In this document: positions 28,201 to 37,318 of the stretch, piece after piece | Layout of the letters: each line of letters begins with the position of its first letter | Position numbering within the stretch: the stretch's first letter is position 1 | DNA from: Cycloclasticus sp. symbiont of Poecilosclerida sp. N | GTDB taxonomy: Bacteria > Pseudomonadota > Gammaproteobacteria > Methylococcales > Cycloclasticaceae | Length of the DNA: 64,000 nt | Reading direction: 5' to 3' | Assembly: GCA_002101205.1 (NCBI GenBank) | Contig: LWTM01000077.1 | Location: 1-64,000, forward strand | Notes under the pieces: generated by a model | Databases searched by the model: none | What the model saw: only the letters and a program-made list of their open reading frames with translations | What the model was told of the DNA's origin: nothing | Made by a program: the position numbers and the translations under genes

Positions 28201-29013
28201 GAGACCTCAGCACGTGCACTGGCGGTGTTAGTGCTGACAGTATAACCCAACAAATCCGCATTAATTTTGTTATAATGCATCATGCAAAAATCATTCTCAA
28301 CACAGTCCAACCTCTTCTTTTCAACCGCTGACTTAGACCACCCTATTCTTCATAGTCTTGATGACACAGAAGCCTTGTTGGAATGGTCTGAAATAGAAAC
28401 ATTACTCACCTCAATCTATGATTCTAACACAGGTCGTCCCTGTTACCCTTTACTGACGCTATTTCGAAGCTTGCTGCTTGGCGTATGGTATCAACTATCC
28501 GATGTGCAGTTAGCCCAGTGTTTATACAGGGACTTATTGTTCCGTAAATTCTGCCGTTTGGAACTTGGTGGTGACGTTCCAGAAGCATCGACTATAGGAC
28601 GGTTTAGAACGCAGTTGGTTGAACACGGTCTATGGGGCCGATTGCTAGGTGATGAGCGACCCTTTGCCACGTATAAGAGACATTATGGGCTTGCCAGAAC
28701 TCGATTTATGGGGCTGGGCAAAAATACAACCGTTTATGGTTTAGCTGCTATGGCTGCGAACTTTCGCAAAGGGGCTGAATTTTTAACGCTCTACGGTATA
28801 CCAGAGCCAAGTTATGCGGGGTAACTGTGTCAAAGATCAGGGAAAAGCACTGAAAACAGGAATGAAATCGATTTTTTAGGCATTAAATGACCTAAAAATA
28901 GCGTAATTGACGGAAAATAGGAGAAGTCTCATGAAGGTGGATAAAGTTGTTGGTTACACTGTCAGCGCTAGCACCTACGGCACGCGTGCTGTAAGTACAC
29001 GTACTGAGGTCTC
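28201..29013 (+). mobile_element. Internally deleted IS5-type element with about 55-bp inverted ends
   Basis: The left end reads GAGACCTCAGCACGTGCACT and the right end, reversed, GAGACCTCAGTACGTGTACT. Similarity continues inwards through GTGCTGACAGTATAACCCAACAA and GCGCTGACAGTGTAACCAACAAC, with extra bases in the right arm. The 813-bp unit contains a shortened transposase frame and is flanked by ATGTT repeats. It sits between mlaF and the antiporter gene, exactly before the latter's ATG. It resembles a non-autonomous derivative that a full copy elsewhere could mobilise. Confidence 0.8.
28282..28824 (+). pseudogene. IS5-type transposase with in-frame internal deletion
   Basis: The 180-residue frame begins with the DUF772 domain (PCYPLLTLFRSLLLGVWYQLSDVQLAQCLYRD, EASTIGRFRTQLVEHGLWGRLLG). 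It then jumps straight to the C-terminal ERPFATYKRHYGLARTRFMGL and ends KGAEFLTLYG. The middle of an IS5 transposase, holding the first two catalytic Asp residues, is missing, yet the frame is kept. A full-length relative would be roughly 100-150 residues longer. It cannot be an active transposase but keeps the N-terminal DNA-binding part. Confidence 0.8.
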
Positions 29014-29023
29014 ATGTTGTTAA
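28931..29023 (+). CDS. Mini-ORF in the right end of the element, overlapping the antiporter start
   Basis: An ATG at 28931, after GGAGAAG, opens 30 codons (MKVDKVVGYTVSASTYGTRA...) that end at 29023, ten bases inside the antiporter gene in another frame. The same small ORF recurs at 39156 with 13 extra codons. No family is recognised. Because it overlies an inverted repeat it may be incidental, but if translated it would couple translation to the antiporter start. Confidence 0.3.
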   Translation: MKVDKVVGYTVSASTYGTRAVSTRTEVSCC

Positions 29024-29991
29024 ACATTGCCGGTCTATTGACTGGTTTATTATTTTTAGTTTTCTGCGCTGATGATTTTGTAAAAGGCGCGTCAGCAATT
29101 GCTCGGAACTTTGGCATTTCACCGCTCATTATTGGCTTAACCGTTGTCGGTCTAGGCACATCAGCTCCTGAAATGTTGGTCGCAGGTATGGCATCTATTC
29201 AAGGTAACACAGGGCTTGCAACAGGTAATGCTGTTGGTTCAAATATTGCGAACATTGGTCTTGTTTTAGGCACAACAGCCCTCATTGCACCTGTTTTAAT
29301 TAAATCCTCTTTGCTCAAACGAGAACTTCCCATCTTGCTAGCTATATCAATTATGAGCTATTTATTGATTATTGATGGTGACTTATCTCGCTTTGATGGC
29401 TTGGTTTTGTTATCCGCCTTAGCTGCTTTTATGTACTGGTTAATACGTAGCGCGAAGCAAAGCAAATCACAGCAAGCGGACCCGCTTGGCACTGAATTCA
29501 GCAAAGAAATACCAAGTAACTTATCCAACTCGAAAGCTTTTTTCTTTTTCCTACGCGGCTTAATAGGCCTTATCGTTAGTTCTAAACTGTTGGTTTGGGC
29601 CGCCGTTAATATTGCCGTAGTTTTTGGCGTCAGCGACTTAGTTATTGGCTTAACCATTGTAGCCATTGGCACAAGCTTACCTGAACTTGCCGCGTCCATT
29701 ACAAGCGTTCTTAAAAAAGAGTCTGACCTTGCAGTGGGCAATATTATTGGTTCAAACGCATTTAATTTATTAGCTGTCCTTTGTTTACCCGGGCTTATTC
29801 GCCCAGGCGCAGTTGATAGTCAGCTTGTTTTTAGAGACTTCCCTATCATGCTAGGCTTCACCTTGTTACTGTTCGCTTTTTCATACCGTTTTAACGGTGA
29901 AGCAAAAATCAGCCGTTTAAAAGGCACTGTCCTTACAATATTTTTCATCTCTTACCTCGGCAAGGTATACTTGGAAACCCTTGGAGTTTAG
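29014..29991 (+). CDS. yrbG: Calcium/sodium antiporter (YrbG-type, CaCA family)
   Basis: The 325-residue protein has ten membrane helices and two alpha-repeat signatures: GLTVVGLGTSAPEMLVAG / GNAVGSNIANIGLVLG in the first half, GLTIVAIGTSLPELAASI / GNIIGSNAFNLLAVL in the second. It starts like E. coli YrbG (MLL...), so the ATG at 29014 is native. The IS-like element ends one base before it, and the nearest ribosome-site-like bases (GAGG, 29006-29009) belong to that element. It heads the kdsD-lpt-rpoN set. Confidence 0.9.
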   Translation: MLLNIAGLLTGLLFLVFCADDFVKGASAIARNFGISPLIIGLTVVGLGTSAPEMLVAGMASIQGNTGLATGNAVGSNIANIGLVLGTTALIAPVLIKSSLLKRELPILLAISIMSYLLIIDGDLSRFDGLVLLSALAAFMYWLIRSAKQSKSQQADPLGTEFSKEIPSNLSNSKAFFFFLRGLIGLIVSSKLLVWAAVNIAVVFGVSDLVIGLTIVAIGTSLPELAASITSVLKKESDLAVGNIIGSNAFNLLAVLCLPGLIRPGAVDSQLVFRDFPIMLGFTLLLFAFSYRFNGEAKISRLKGTVLTIFFISYLGKVYLETLGV

Positions 29992-30008
29992 TCAGCAGCA
30001 AAAAATTT

Positions 30009-30992
30009 ATGTCCAATAAAAACAGTCATCAACAGCAGCTAAAACAACTTGGATTAGCCGTTATACAAACGGAAGCTGAAGCGATAGCAAATCTCCAAAG
30101 CCACATTAACGACCGCTTTGTTCACGCCTGTGAATTAATGTTGAAATGCGAAGGTAAGGTCGTGGTCATTGGCATGGGGAAATCTGGGCACATTGGTAAT
30201 AAAATTGCTGCCACACTTGCCAGCACGGGAACACCTGCTTTTTTTGTCCACCCTGGTGAGGCCAGTCATGGCGATCTAGGTATGATAACCAAAAATGATA
30301 TCGCATTAGCGCTATCCAATTCTGGCGAAACCGACGAAGTTATAACTATTTTGCCTATTCTAAAGCGCCTCGGCATCCCTCTTATTTCCATCACCGGGAA
30401 TCCAGCTTCAACGCTTGCAACAATGTCTGACGCGCCAATAGACGCGAGCATTAACAAAGAAGCCTGCCCGCTTGGACTGGCCCCTACCTCAAGCACTACG
30501 GCTGCTCTTGTTATGGGTGATGCGCTAGCTATTGCGCTACTTGAGGCGCGAGGATTTACAGAAAAAGACTTTGCCTTATCGCACCCTGGCGGTAGCTTAG
30601 GCCGACGATTGCTACTTCATGTAAGCGATATTATGCATAAGGATCAAGATATTCCTGTTGTTGAGGAAACCTCGCTTGTAAGTGACGCGCTGATTGAAAT
30701 GACAGAAAAGAAATTGGGCATGACGGCTATCACCAATCAAAAAGGCGAGTTAACCGGCGTATTTACCGATGGTGATTTGCGCCGGATGTTAGAAGACAAC
30801 ACGGACGTTCACACCACCTGTGTTCAACATGTTATGACCGTTGGCGGCTCAACCATCACACCTGACAGGCTTGCTGTTGAAGCACTGAAAGTCATGCAAG
30901 ATAAAAATATTAACGCTCTATTAGTGACTGATAACAATAAACTTGTTGGCGCATTAAATATGCACGATATGCTAAAGGCTGGGCTATCATGA
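30009..30992 (+). CDS. kdsD: Arabinose-5-phosphate isomerase
   Basis: KdsD makes D-arabinose 5-phosphate for Kdo, the inner-core sugar of LPS. The 327-residue product has a SIS domain (VVVIGMGKSGHIGNKIAATLASTGTPAFFVHPGEASHGDLG, ALSNSGETDEV, APTSSTTA) and two C-terminal CBS domains (VSDIMHKDQDIPVV... and VQHVMTVGGSTITPDRLAVEALKVM). It is 17 bases after yrbG and overlaps kdsC by four bases. Confidence 0.95.
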   Translation: MSNKNSHQQQLKQLGLAVIQTEAEAIANLQSHINDRFVHACELMLKCEGKVVVIGMGKSGHIGNKIAATLASTGTPAFFVHPGEASHGDLGMITKNDIALALSNSGETDEVITILPILKRLGIPLISITGNPASTLATMSDAPIDASINKEACPLGLAPTSSTTAALVMGDALAIALLEARGFTEKDFALSHPGGSLGRRLLLHVSDIMHKDQDIPVVEETSLVSDALIEMTEKKLGMTAITNQKGELTGVFTDGDLRRMLEDNTDVHTTCVQHVMTVGGSTITPDRLAVEALKVMQDKNINALLVTDNNKLVGALNMHDMLKAGLS

Positions 30993-31528
30993 TTGAGCTC
31001 AGCGAAGATTTCCAACAACGCGCGAAAGACATTAAATGCGTTATTTTTGACGTCGACGGCGTTTTAACCGACGGTAAGTTATTTTTTGATCTCCACGGCC
31101 AAGAATACAAGTCCTTTCATGCACAAGACGGTCAAGGTCTAAAGCTGCTTCAACAAAATGGCATTGAAGTAGCCATTATCTCTGGTCGATTTTCCTCCAT
31201 TTTAGCCGCTCGCATGAAGAACCTTGGCGTGATTCACGTATATCAAGGACAAGAAAATAAGGTTACTGCTTTTAACAACCTTCTGAACAAACTCAGTCTT
31301 AAGCCCCATCAAGTCGCCCACGTTGGAGATGACTTACCAGATCTAGCTCTCATGACACGAGCCAGACTCGCCATCGCAGTTAGCGATGCAAACTCATCCA
31401 TCTTGCCTTATTGCCAAGGTCAAACGGCACGTCCTGGCGGTCATGGCGCGGCACGTGAAGTATGCGATGCAATTCTAAGTGCTCAAAACAAGCTCGACAT
31501 TTCGGTGAAAGTGTTTGCCGATGGCTAA
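30989..31528 (+). CDS. kdsC: 3-deoxy-manno-octulosonate-8-phosphatase
   Basis: This is a HAD-type phosphatase of Kdo synthesis. The 179-residue product shows motif I VIFDVDGVLTDG, motif II IISGR, the Lys of NKVTAF, and motif III HVGDDLPDLALM. It is the cap-less C1 form that works as a tetramer. It overlaps kdsD by ATGA and lptC by eight bases. Confidence 0.95.
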   Translation: MIELSEDFQQRAKDIKCVIFDVDGVLTDGKLFFDLHGQEYKSFHAQDGQGLKLLQQNGIEVAIISGRFSSILAARMKNLGVIHVYQGQENKVTAFNNLLNKLSLKPHQVAHVGDDLPDLALMTRARLAIAVSDANSSILPYCQGQTARPGGHGAAREVCDAILSAQNKLDISVKVFADG

Positions 31529-32096
31529 TCGGAACCAAATCAAGCAGCTAGGAAGGGTAGCTCTCGCAATATTGGCAGCAGGCACTTGGTGGCTAGCCTT
31601 TTTACAAGAGCCCGTCAGCGACACCCAACAGGTCAGGTCGGAACATAAGATTGATTATTTTCTGAAAAATTTCGACGCACTTAGCATGACCTTAGCAGGC
31701 ACCAAAAAACAGCGCATTCAAGCCGAATACCTGCAACACTTTGCAGACGATGGTAGCACTGAATTAACACAACCGACTATGACGATGTACTCGCCTGACA
31801 AACCAGACTTACACATCTATTCTGAAACGGGATATATTTCTTCTGACGGCGAACTCGTGTCGCTCAATGGTGCCGTTCATATCAAGCGCGACGCATTAAG
31901 AAATATTCCATCAATGAATATCGACACGCATAACTTGCGCGTTCAATTACCTAATGATTTTGCAGAAACAGATGAATTTGTAAAAATAAAGTCAGGCATT
32001 AATACAATAGAAGGAACGGGGTTACGCGCTCATTTCCGTGAACCCATCAGCATAAAAATACTGCGACAAGTACGAGGCACCCATGAAATCAATTAA
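31521..32096 (+). CDS. lptC: LPS export periplasmic bridge protein LptC
   Basis: LptC anchors the LPS bridge to LptBFG. The 191-residue product has one N-terminal helix (VALAILAAGTWWLAFL) and the beta-jellyroll (YFLKNFDALSMTLAG, MTMYSPDKPDLHIYSETGYI, VSLNGAVHIKRD). I start at the ATG at 31521. The track's TTG at 31515 is less credible. It overlaps kdsC by eight bases and lptA by 14. Confidence 0.9.
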   Translation: MANRNQIKQLGRVALAILAAGTWWLAFLQEPVSDTQQVRSEHKIDYFLKNFDALSMTLAGTKKQRIQAEYLQHFADDGSTELTQPTMTMYSPDKPDLHIYSETGYISSDGELVSLNGAVHIKRDALRNIPSMNIDTHNLRVQLPNDFAETDEFVKIKSGINTIEGTGLRAHFREPISIKILRQVRGTHEIN

Positions 32097-32583
32097 ACTC
32101 AACATCATTCTTATAACGCTTACTTTGATCATATTCCCTTCCGCACTCTGGGCACTAAGCTCAGATAAAACAAAACCAGTAGAAATTGAGGCTGATAGTT
32201 TTAACCTTGATGATGCAAAAAAAATCACCCTTTACTCAGGTAATGTCATCATCACTCAAGGCAGTATGAAAATTATGGCCGACAAGGTCACTATCTACGG
32301 CAAAAGAGGTGCCACAGATAAAGTTATCGCTATCGGTAGGCCTGTTAAATTCAACCAACAACCTGATGGTAACCAAGGGCTAATTCGCGGCGAAGCCCAA
32401 CGCCTAGAGTACCTTGTCAGCAAAGACACCTTAACCCTCATCAAGGAAGCCACGTTATGGCAAGCTGGGAATATATTTGCCAGCGACCGGATTGTATATG
32501 ATAGCAAACGCTCTATTGTCAAAGCAGGCGACAGCGAGTCAGCTTCAAAACGCGTCAGCATCACTCTGGAACCAGCTAAATAA
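32083..32583 (+). CDS. lptA: LPS transport periplasmic protein LptA
   Basis: The 166-residue protein has a signal peptide (to about residue 24, SALWALS) and the OstA-like jellyroll: [42 protein letters not shown], then [27 protein letters not shown] and [18 protein letters not shown]. Repeats of this strand pattern stack into the LPS bridge between LptC and LptD. lptB starts two bases after its stop. Confidence 0.93.
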   Translation: MKSIKLNIILITLTLIIFPSALWALSSDKTKPVEIEADSFNLDDAKKITLYSGNVIITQGSMKIMADKVTIYGKRGATDKVIAIGRPVKFNQQPDGNQGLIRGEAQRLEYLVSKDTLTLIKEATLWQAGNIFASDRIVYDSKRSIVKAGDSESASKRVSITLEPAK

Positions 32584-32585
32584 AA

Positions 32586-33311
32586 ATGAGCACTCTTCGC
32601 GCACAAGGTATTTACAAACAATTCAACAATCGTAAAGTCGTCGTCGACGTTAGTATCAATGTAAAAAGTGGTGAAGTTGTTGGTCTACTCGGACCAAATG
32701 GCGCAGGCAAAACAACGTGTTTTTATATGGTTGTTGGACTCATTAAACCTGACAGCGGCCAAATCTTCTTAGACAACCAAGACATCACCCAAAGTCCTAT
32801 GCACGTTCGTGCGCGCCAAGGCGTTGGTTACTTACCCCAAGAAGCCTCTGTCTTTAGAAAGCTTAGCGTAGAAGATAATATACGCGCCGTGCTGCAAACG
32901 CGAAAAGAATTATCTCCTGGACAACAAGAGCTTGTTTTAGATCAATTACTACATGAATTTGGCATAAATTATTTACGTTCACAAAACGCCATGGCGTTAT
33001 CAGGCGGCGAAAGAAGACGGCTCGAAATAGCCCGTGCCTTAGCAACCGAGCCTAATTTCATTCTTTTAGATGAACCTTTTTCCGGCGTTGACCCTATTTC
33101 AGTTATTGATATTCAAAAAGTCATTCGCCACCTTTGTGAGCGCGATATAGGTGTGCTAATTACCGACCATAATGTAAGAGAAACTCTCGGCACCTGCGAC
33201 CGCGCATACATCCTTAATAACGGCTCAGTCATCACCGAAGGCACTGCTGAATACATCCTAGAACATCGCGAAGTTAGGGATGTTTATTTAGGACATGATT
33301 TTCGCATGTGA
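32586..33311 (+). CDS. lptB: LPS export ABC transporter ATPase LptB
   Basis: The 241-residue ATPase has Walker [15 protein letters not shown]-loop [15 protein letters not shown], signature [16 protein letters not shown], Walker [14 protein letters not shown] and switch ITDHNV. It ends [11 protein letters not shown] as other LptB do. It powers LPS extraction with LptFG, which are not in this window. Confidence 0.96.
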   Translation: MSTLRAQGIYKQFNNRKVVVDVSINVKSGEVVGLLGPNGAGKTTCFYMVVGLIKPDSGQIFLDNQDITQSPMHVRARQGVGYLPQEASVFRKLSVEDNIRAVLQTRKELSPGQQELVLDQLLHEFGINYLRSQNAMALSGGERRRLEIARALATEPNFILLDEPFSGVDPISVIDIQKVIRHLCERDIGVLITDHNVRETLGTCDRAYILNNGSVITEGTAEYILEHREVRDVYLGHDFRM

Positions 33312-33409
33312 TTTAAAAAAAAACGTACTCGCTTTTGTAGATTTAGTCTAAACTTACAAGTATGAGATATCGCTTCGTTTTAATTTTCACCTATGTATAG
33401 TCAGCATTA

Positions 33410-34852
33410 GTGAAGCAATCATTACAACTTCGCGTTGGTCAACACTTGACCATGACGCCACAGCTCCAACAAGCCATTCGCTTGCTACAACTTTCCACAC
33501 TAGAACTACAACAAGAAATTCAAACCGTATTGGATGGCAATATAATGCTGGAGATTCCAGACGGTGAGTCCAGCGATGTCGAAGAACTGGCTAAAGACAC
33601 TTCGTCAAATGATGCCAGCAGTGAAGGCTCACAAGACCAACTTCCTGATGATCTGACTATTGATACGTCTTGGGAAAATATATACAACATAACTTCGCCA
33701 CATGGGCAAAGCCAACCTTCGGACGCCGCCATGGCAGACCCCGGCAGCGTTAACGCTGCCAAACAAACGCTACACGATCACCTTATTTGGCAGATGGAGC
33801 TAACTAACTTTTCTGATACCGATCGCGCCATTGCTACAACCATCATCGACAGTATTGATGACAACGGCTACCTCAAAACGAACATTGGTCAATTACATCA
33901 AAATTTATCGGAGCAACTTGAAAGCTTAGACGCCGATGAGGTTCTTGCAGTACTTCATAAAGTTCAAACATTTGATCCGCTCGGCGTTGGTGCCACTGAC
34001 CTTCAAAACTGCTTATTGATTCAGCTACAACAGCTGCCTGAACACACACCTTTTCGACCACTGGCCATAGAGTTGGTGAAAGGTCATATGCCCGCTCTAG
34101 GCTCTCAAGATAGCGCTAAACTAAAACGGCAACTTGGTATTGACGATGACACATTAGAACGAGTTATCGCATTAATCCAACAATTAAACCCTCGCCCCGG
34201 TTCAGGCGTTAACGAAACCAGCGCCGAATACATCACCCCCGATGTTTATGTTAATAAAGTGAAGGACAAATGGCAGGTGTCCATTAATGCTGAAATTTTC
34301 ACTAACCTCCGTATCAACCCGCTTTATCAGACGTTCATTAAGCGTGGCGATAAAAGCGAAGATTCTCAAACCATGAGAAATCACTTGCAAGAAGCCCGTT
34401 GGTTTTTAAAGAGCTTACAAAGTCGTAACGAAACTTTGCTACTGGTTTCACAAGAAATTGTTAATCGACAAAAAGATTTTCTTGAACACGGCGCCATTGC
34501 AATGAAGCCTATGGTTCTTAGGGATATAGCAGAATCTGTTAAAATGCATGAATCAACCATTTCTCGCGTAACAACCAATAAATACCTACATACACCCAAT
34601 GGCATTCATGAACTAAAGCACTTCTTTTCTAGCCATGTGTCCACCGATAGCGGCGGCAAATGTTCAGCAACCGCCATTAGGGCCTTTATTAAAGAGTTAG
34701 TCGACAGCGAAAGTTCCAAAAAGCCGCTAAGCGATAATAAAATTGCGGCTATACTCAGCGATAAAGGTATTAATGTTGCAAGGCGAACAATAGCAAAATA
34801 CCGTGAATCCATATTCATCCCCCCTTCTAATCAGAGGAAACGGATCCTCTGA
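33410..34852 (+). CDS. rpoN: RNA polymerase sigma-54 factor
   Basis: The 480-residue product has the Gln-rich region I (MKQSLQLRVGQHLTMTPQLQ, then QAIRLLQLSTLELQQEI), an acidic region II, the core-binding and helix-turn-helix regions (KMHESTISRVTTNKYLHTPNG) and the C-terminal RpoN box ARRTIAKYRE. Translation starts at a GTG at 33410, which gives the family's usual N-terminus. A 98-base gap separates it from lptB. Confidence 0.96.
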   Translation: MKQSLQLRVGQHLTMTPQLQQAIRLLQLSTLELQQEIQTVLDGNIMLEIPDGESSDVEELAKDTSSNDASSEGSQDQLPDDLTIDTSWENIYNITSPHGQSQPSDAAMADPGSVNAAKQTLHDHLIWQMELTNFSDTDRAIATTIIDSIDDNGYLKTNIGQLHQNLSEQLESLDADEVLAVLHKVQTFDPLGVGATDLQNCLLIQLQQLPEHTPFRPLAIELVKGHMPALGSQDSAKLKRQLGIDDDTLERVIALIQQLNPRPGSGVNETSAEYITPDVYVNKVKDKWQVSINAEIFTNLRINPLYQTFIKRGDKSEDSQTMRNHLQEARWFLKSLQSRNETLLLVSQEIVNRQKDFLEHGAIAMKPMVLRDIAESVKMHESTISRVTTNKYLHTPNGIHELKHFFSSHVSTDSGGKCSATAIRAFIKELVDSESSKKPLSDNKIAAILSDKGINVARRTIAKYRESIFIPPSNQRKRIL

Positions 34853-34884
34853 TATTTATCGTAACCACAACAGGAGAGTAAAAT

Positions 34885-35175
34885 ATGCAATTATCATTAT
34901 CTGGACACCACGTTGATATCACCGATGCATTACGTGAATACACCCACTCTAAGTTCGATAAAATAAACAGGCACTTTGACAAAGTCATTGATGTACACGT
35001 CATTCTATCTGTCGAAAAACTCGAGCAAAAAGCCGAGGCAACCATTCAGCTTAATGGCACAAAGGTCTTCGCTGAAGACACTCAAGAAAACATGTATGTA
35101 GCCATTGATACATTGGTAGATAAACTAGACCGGCAAGTCGTAAAGCATAAAGAAAAACTAAAAGCTCATCGTTAA
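34885..35175 (+). CDS. hpf: Ribosome hibernation-promoting factor (short form)
   Basis: HPF binds the 30S subunit in stationary phase. The 96-residue product (LSLSGHHVDITDALREYTHSKFDKINRHFDK, ETQENMYVAIDTLVDKLDRQVVKHKEK) is the short form without the C-terminal dimerisation domain. It has a strong AGGAGAG ribosome site, follows rpoN by 32 bases and is followed by a clear terminator. The ptsN gene that usually comes next is missing. Confidence 0.94.
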   Translation: MQLSLSGHHVDITDALREYTHSKFDKINRHFDKVIDVHVILSVEKLEQKAEATIQLNGTKVFAEDTQENMYVAIDTLVDKLDRQVVKHKEKLKAHR

Positions 35176-35184
35176 GATTACTAT

Positions 35185-35210
35185 GGCCGGCCAATAAGCC
35201 GGCCTTTTTT
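35185..35210 (+). terminator. Intrinsic terminator after hpf
   Basis: GGCCGGC (35185-35191) and GCCGGCC (35198-35204) form a 7-bp GC stem with a six-base loop, followed by six T. It ends the yrbG-to-hpf transcript. Confidence 0.9.
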
Positions 35211-35251
35211 CACATAAAACTCATTAATTACAAGATGACAGTGTTAATTAT

Positions 35252-35712
35252 GAAATCATCTTTCTTCGAGCGAGCAAAGACAGTTTACTAAAATATTTCA
35301 GTGAAACTCGACGCAAACATTCACTATCCGATAGCAACACATCTTTAGGCGAAGCCATCGATATAGAAATTAAGCGGCCGGCTCTGATTGCAAGCCGCAC
35401 AAGTATGCAAATCGATACGACTCACACAAACCTATACCAGTTACGCTACACTATTCGAGACAGGGTTTGCCTCAAAAACAGCAGCGCTTTATTTTTGCAA
35501 ATCATGTCTCTATGGCTACAAACCCGGTACGCTCAACGATGTCGATTTTGTTTTTGATGCGCGTTGTTTACCAAACCCATACTGGGAACTAGATCTATGC
35601 AGTGACACATAGCAAGATCAAACCGTTATAGATTTTCTAGAACAATCTGACCTTGTTCAAAGCTATTTAAACGATACCGCACAATTTTTAACGCGCTGGA
35701 TTTCTGAATGCA
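35252..35712 (+). pseudogene. rapZ: Remnant of RNase adapter protein RapZ
   Basis: RapZ controls GlmZ/GlmY-dependent amino-sugar synthesis in enterobacteria. Plus-strand reading gives LLKYFSETRRKHSLS, then [19 protein letters not shown]. After a frameshift near 35462 it continues as [17 protein letters not shown], then after a TAG (35610) as VIDFLEQSDLVQSYL and FLTRWIS. These are RapZ blocks in the right order, including the FVFDxRxLPNPxW hallmark. The N-terminal P-loop domain and the last part are missing. An IS3 fragment abuts its end. Confidence 0.85.
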
Positions 35713-35856
35713 TCACTTTATACCCGCTATCGATGACTTGTTTCACAGCTTCAATTTTAAATTCTTCTGGATAACGTTTTCCACGCATAATTATTCACCT
35801 TCTTTGTTAAGTTAATTGTAACTCCAGAAAGTGTCTAGTAAATTAGGGACAGACCA
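35713..35856 (-). mobile_element. End fragment of an IS3-family element with start of orfA
   Basis: Minus-strand translation from an ATG at 35788 reads MRGKRYPEEFKIEAVKQVID, then SGYK, the usual beginning of an IS3-group OrfA helix-turn-helix protein. About 65 bases upstream is TGGTCTGTCCCTAATTTACT, which starts with TG as IS3 ends do and is probably the terminal inverted repeat. It cuts off the C-terminus of rapZ. Confidence 0.75.
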
Positions 35857-35959
35857 CAACGCCAATCGACTAGCCTTTAGAAAGTAATTAACAAGGCAAT
35901 CGCTAGCTGTTTAAGCTAGAATATCTTGTGTTTAACGCACCTGATTTCTACTATTCAAA

Positions 35960-37318
35960 ATGTCCGCCCCTTCAAAATATGAGAACACGCATGAACACCT
36001 ACGGTTACTCGCTGGTAGTTTAGATGGTGGAGAACTGTCTCAAATCAGGGAACAGGTTAACGATCTTCACCCCGCTGAAATAGCGAACTTACTCGAGTCA
36101 TTACCATTACATAACCGACGGATTGTTTGGGACCTTGTTGATCCTGAATTTGCCGGCGACATATTAGTTGAGGTAAATGACGAGGTGCGTTTAGGTCTCA
36201 TCGAACAGACAGATGCAAACGATCTGATTACAGCCGTTGGCTCATTAGAAACCGATGATTTAGCTGATATCTTTAACGATATACCCCAGGCTGTTTTACA
36301 TGAAGTTTTGCGCTCCATGTCCAACCAAGATCGGCGGCGCTTACAATCGATCATGTCTTTTGATGAAGACAGCGCAGGCGGCTTGATGAATCTCGACACC
36401 ATTTCCATCCGCCCAAACGTTAACCTTGATGTTGTCTTAAGGTATTTAAGACAACGCGGTGAACTCCCTGATAATACAGATAAATTATTCGTTGTTGATA
36501 GAGATGACCGCTACCTGGGTGTGCTTAATATTTCTGATCTATTAACGCAGGACAGTAATGAAACTGTCGCTGACAGAATGATTACCAATCAGAAGCCTCT
36601 TTTAGCAAGCTTATCTGATAACGACGTTGCGCTATTTTTCGAAGATCACAACCTTATTTCTGCTCCCGTTGTCGATGAAAGTAACCGCTTGCTCGGACGA
36701 ATTACAGTCGATGACGTTGTGAACGTTATACGTGACGAAGCTGACCGTTCATTATTAAGCATGGCAGGGCTAGACGAAGATGACGATATGTTTGCACCCA
36801 TTACTCGAAGCGCAAAGCGCCGTTCAGTATGGCTCGGTATTAACTTATTTACCGCTTTCTTAGCCGCATGGGTCATTGGGCTATTCGCTGCGAGCATTGA
36901 GCAAATCGTTGCGCTGGCGGTGCTAATGCCTATTGTTGCAAGCATGGGTGGCATTGCTGGTAGTCAAACACTTATGTTGGTGATTCGTGGTATTGCTTTA
37001 AATCAAATTGGCGAAACCAACTCACGCGCGCTACTTTGGAAGGAGCTTGCCGTTGGCTTTTTAAATGGCATCTTGTGGGCGATTGTTGTTGCTGTCGTCA
37101 CCGGGCTTTGGTTTAAAAGTGAATCGCTCGGCTTACTTATTGGCGCTGCGCTGATTATTAATTTAATTTTCGCTGCGCTTGCTGGCGCGACCATTCCTTT
37201 GACACTCAAGCGTATGAATATAGACCCGGCTATTGCAGGCGGCGTTATCCTCACCACCGTCACAGACATTATTGGGTTTTCCTCTTTCTTGGGCTTAGCG
37301 AGCATTTTTCTTATTTAA
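35960..37318 (+). CDS. mgtE: Magnesium transporter MgtE
   Basis: The 452-residue protein has the cytosolic N domain (VNDLHPAEIANLLESLPLHNRRIVWDLVD), two CBS domains (about residues 130-255), a connecting helix and five membrane helices with the signature GGIAGSQTLMLVIRG and C-terminal GGVILTTVTDIIGFSSFLGLA. The CBS acidic residues that sense Mg2+ are present. It stands alone, next to IS debris on both sides, but appears complete. Confidence 0.95.
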   Translation: MSAPSKYENTHEHLRLLAGSLDGGELSQIREQVNDLHPAEIANLLESLPLHNRRIVWDLVDPEFAGDILVEVNDEVRLGLIEQTDANDLITAVGSLETDDLADIFNDIPQAVLHEVLRSMSNQDRRRLQSIMSFDEDSAGGLMNLDTISIRPNVNLDVVLRYLRQRGELPDNTDKLFVVDRDDRYLGVLNISDLLTQDSNETVADRMITNQKPLLASLSDNDVALFFEDHNLISAPVVDESNRLLGRITVDDVVNVIRDEADRSLLSMAGLDEDDDMFAPITRSAKRRSVWLGINLFTAFLAAWVIGLFAASIEQIVALAVLMPIVASMGGIAGSQTLMLVIRGIALNQIGETNSRALLWKELAVGFLNGILWAIVVAVVTGLWFKSESLGLLIGAALIINLIFAALAGATIPLTLKRMNIDPAIAGGVILTTVTDIIGFSSFLGLASIFLI

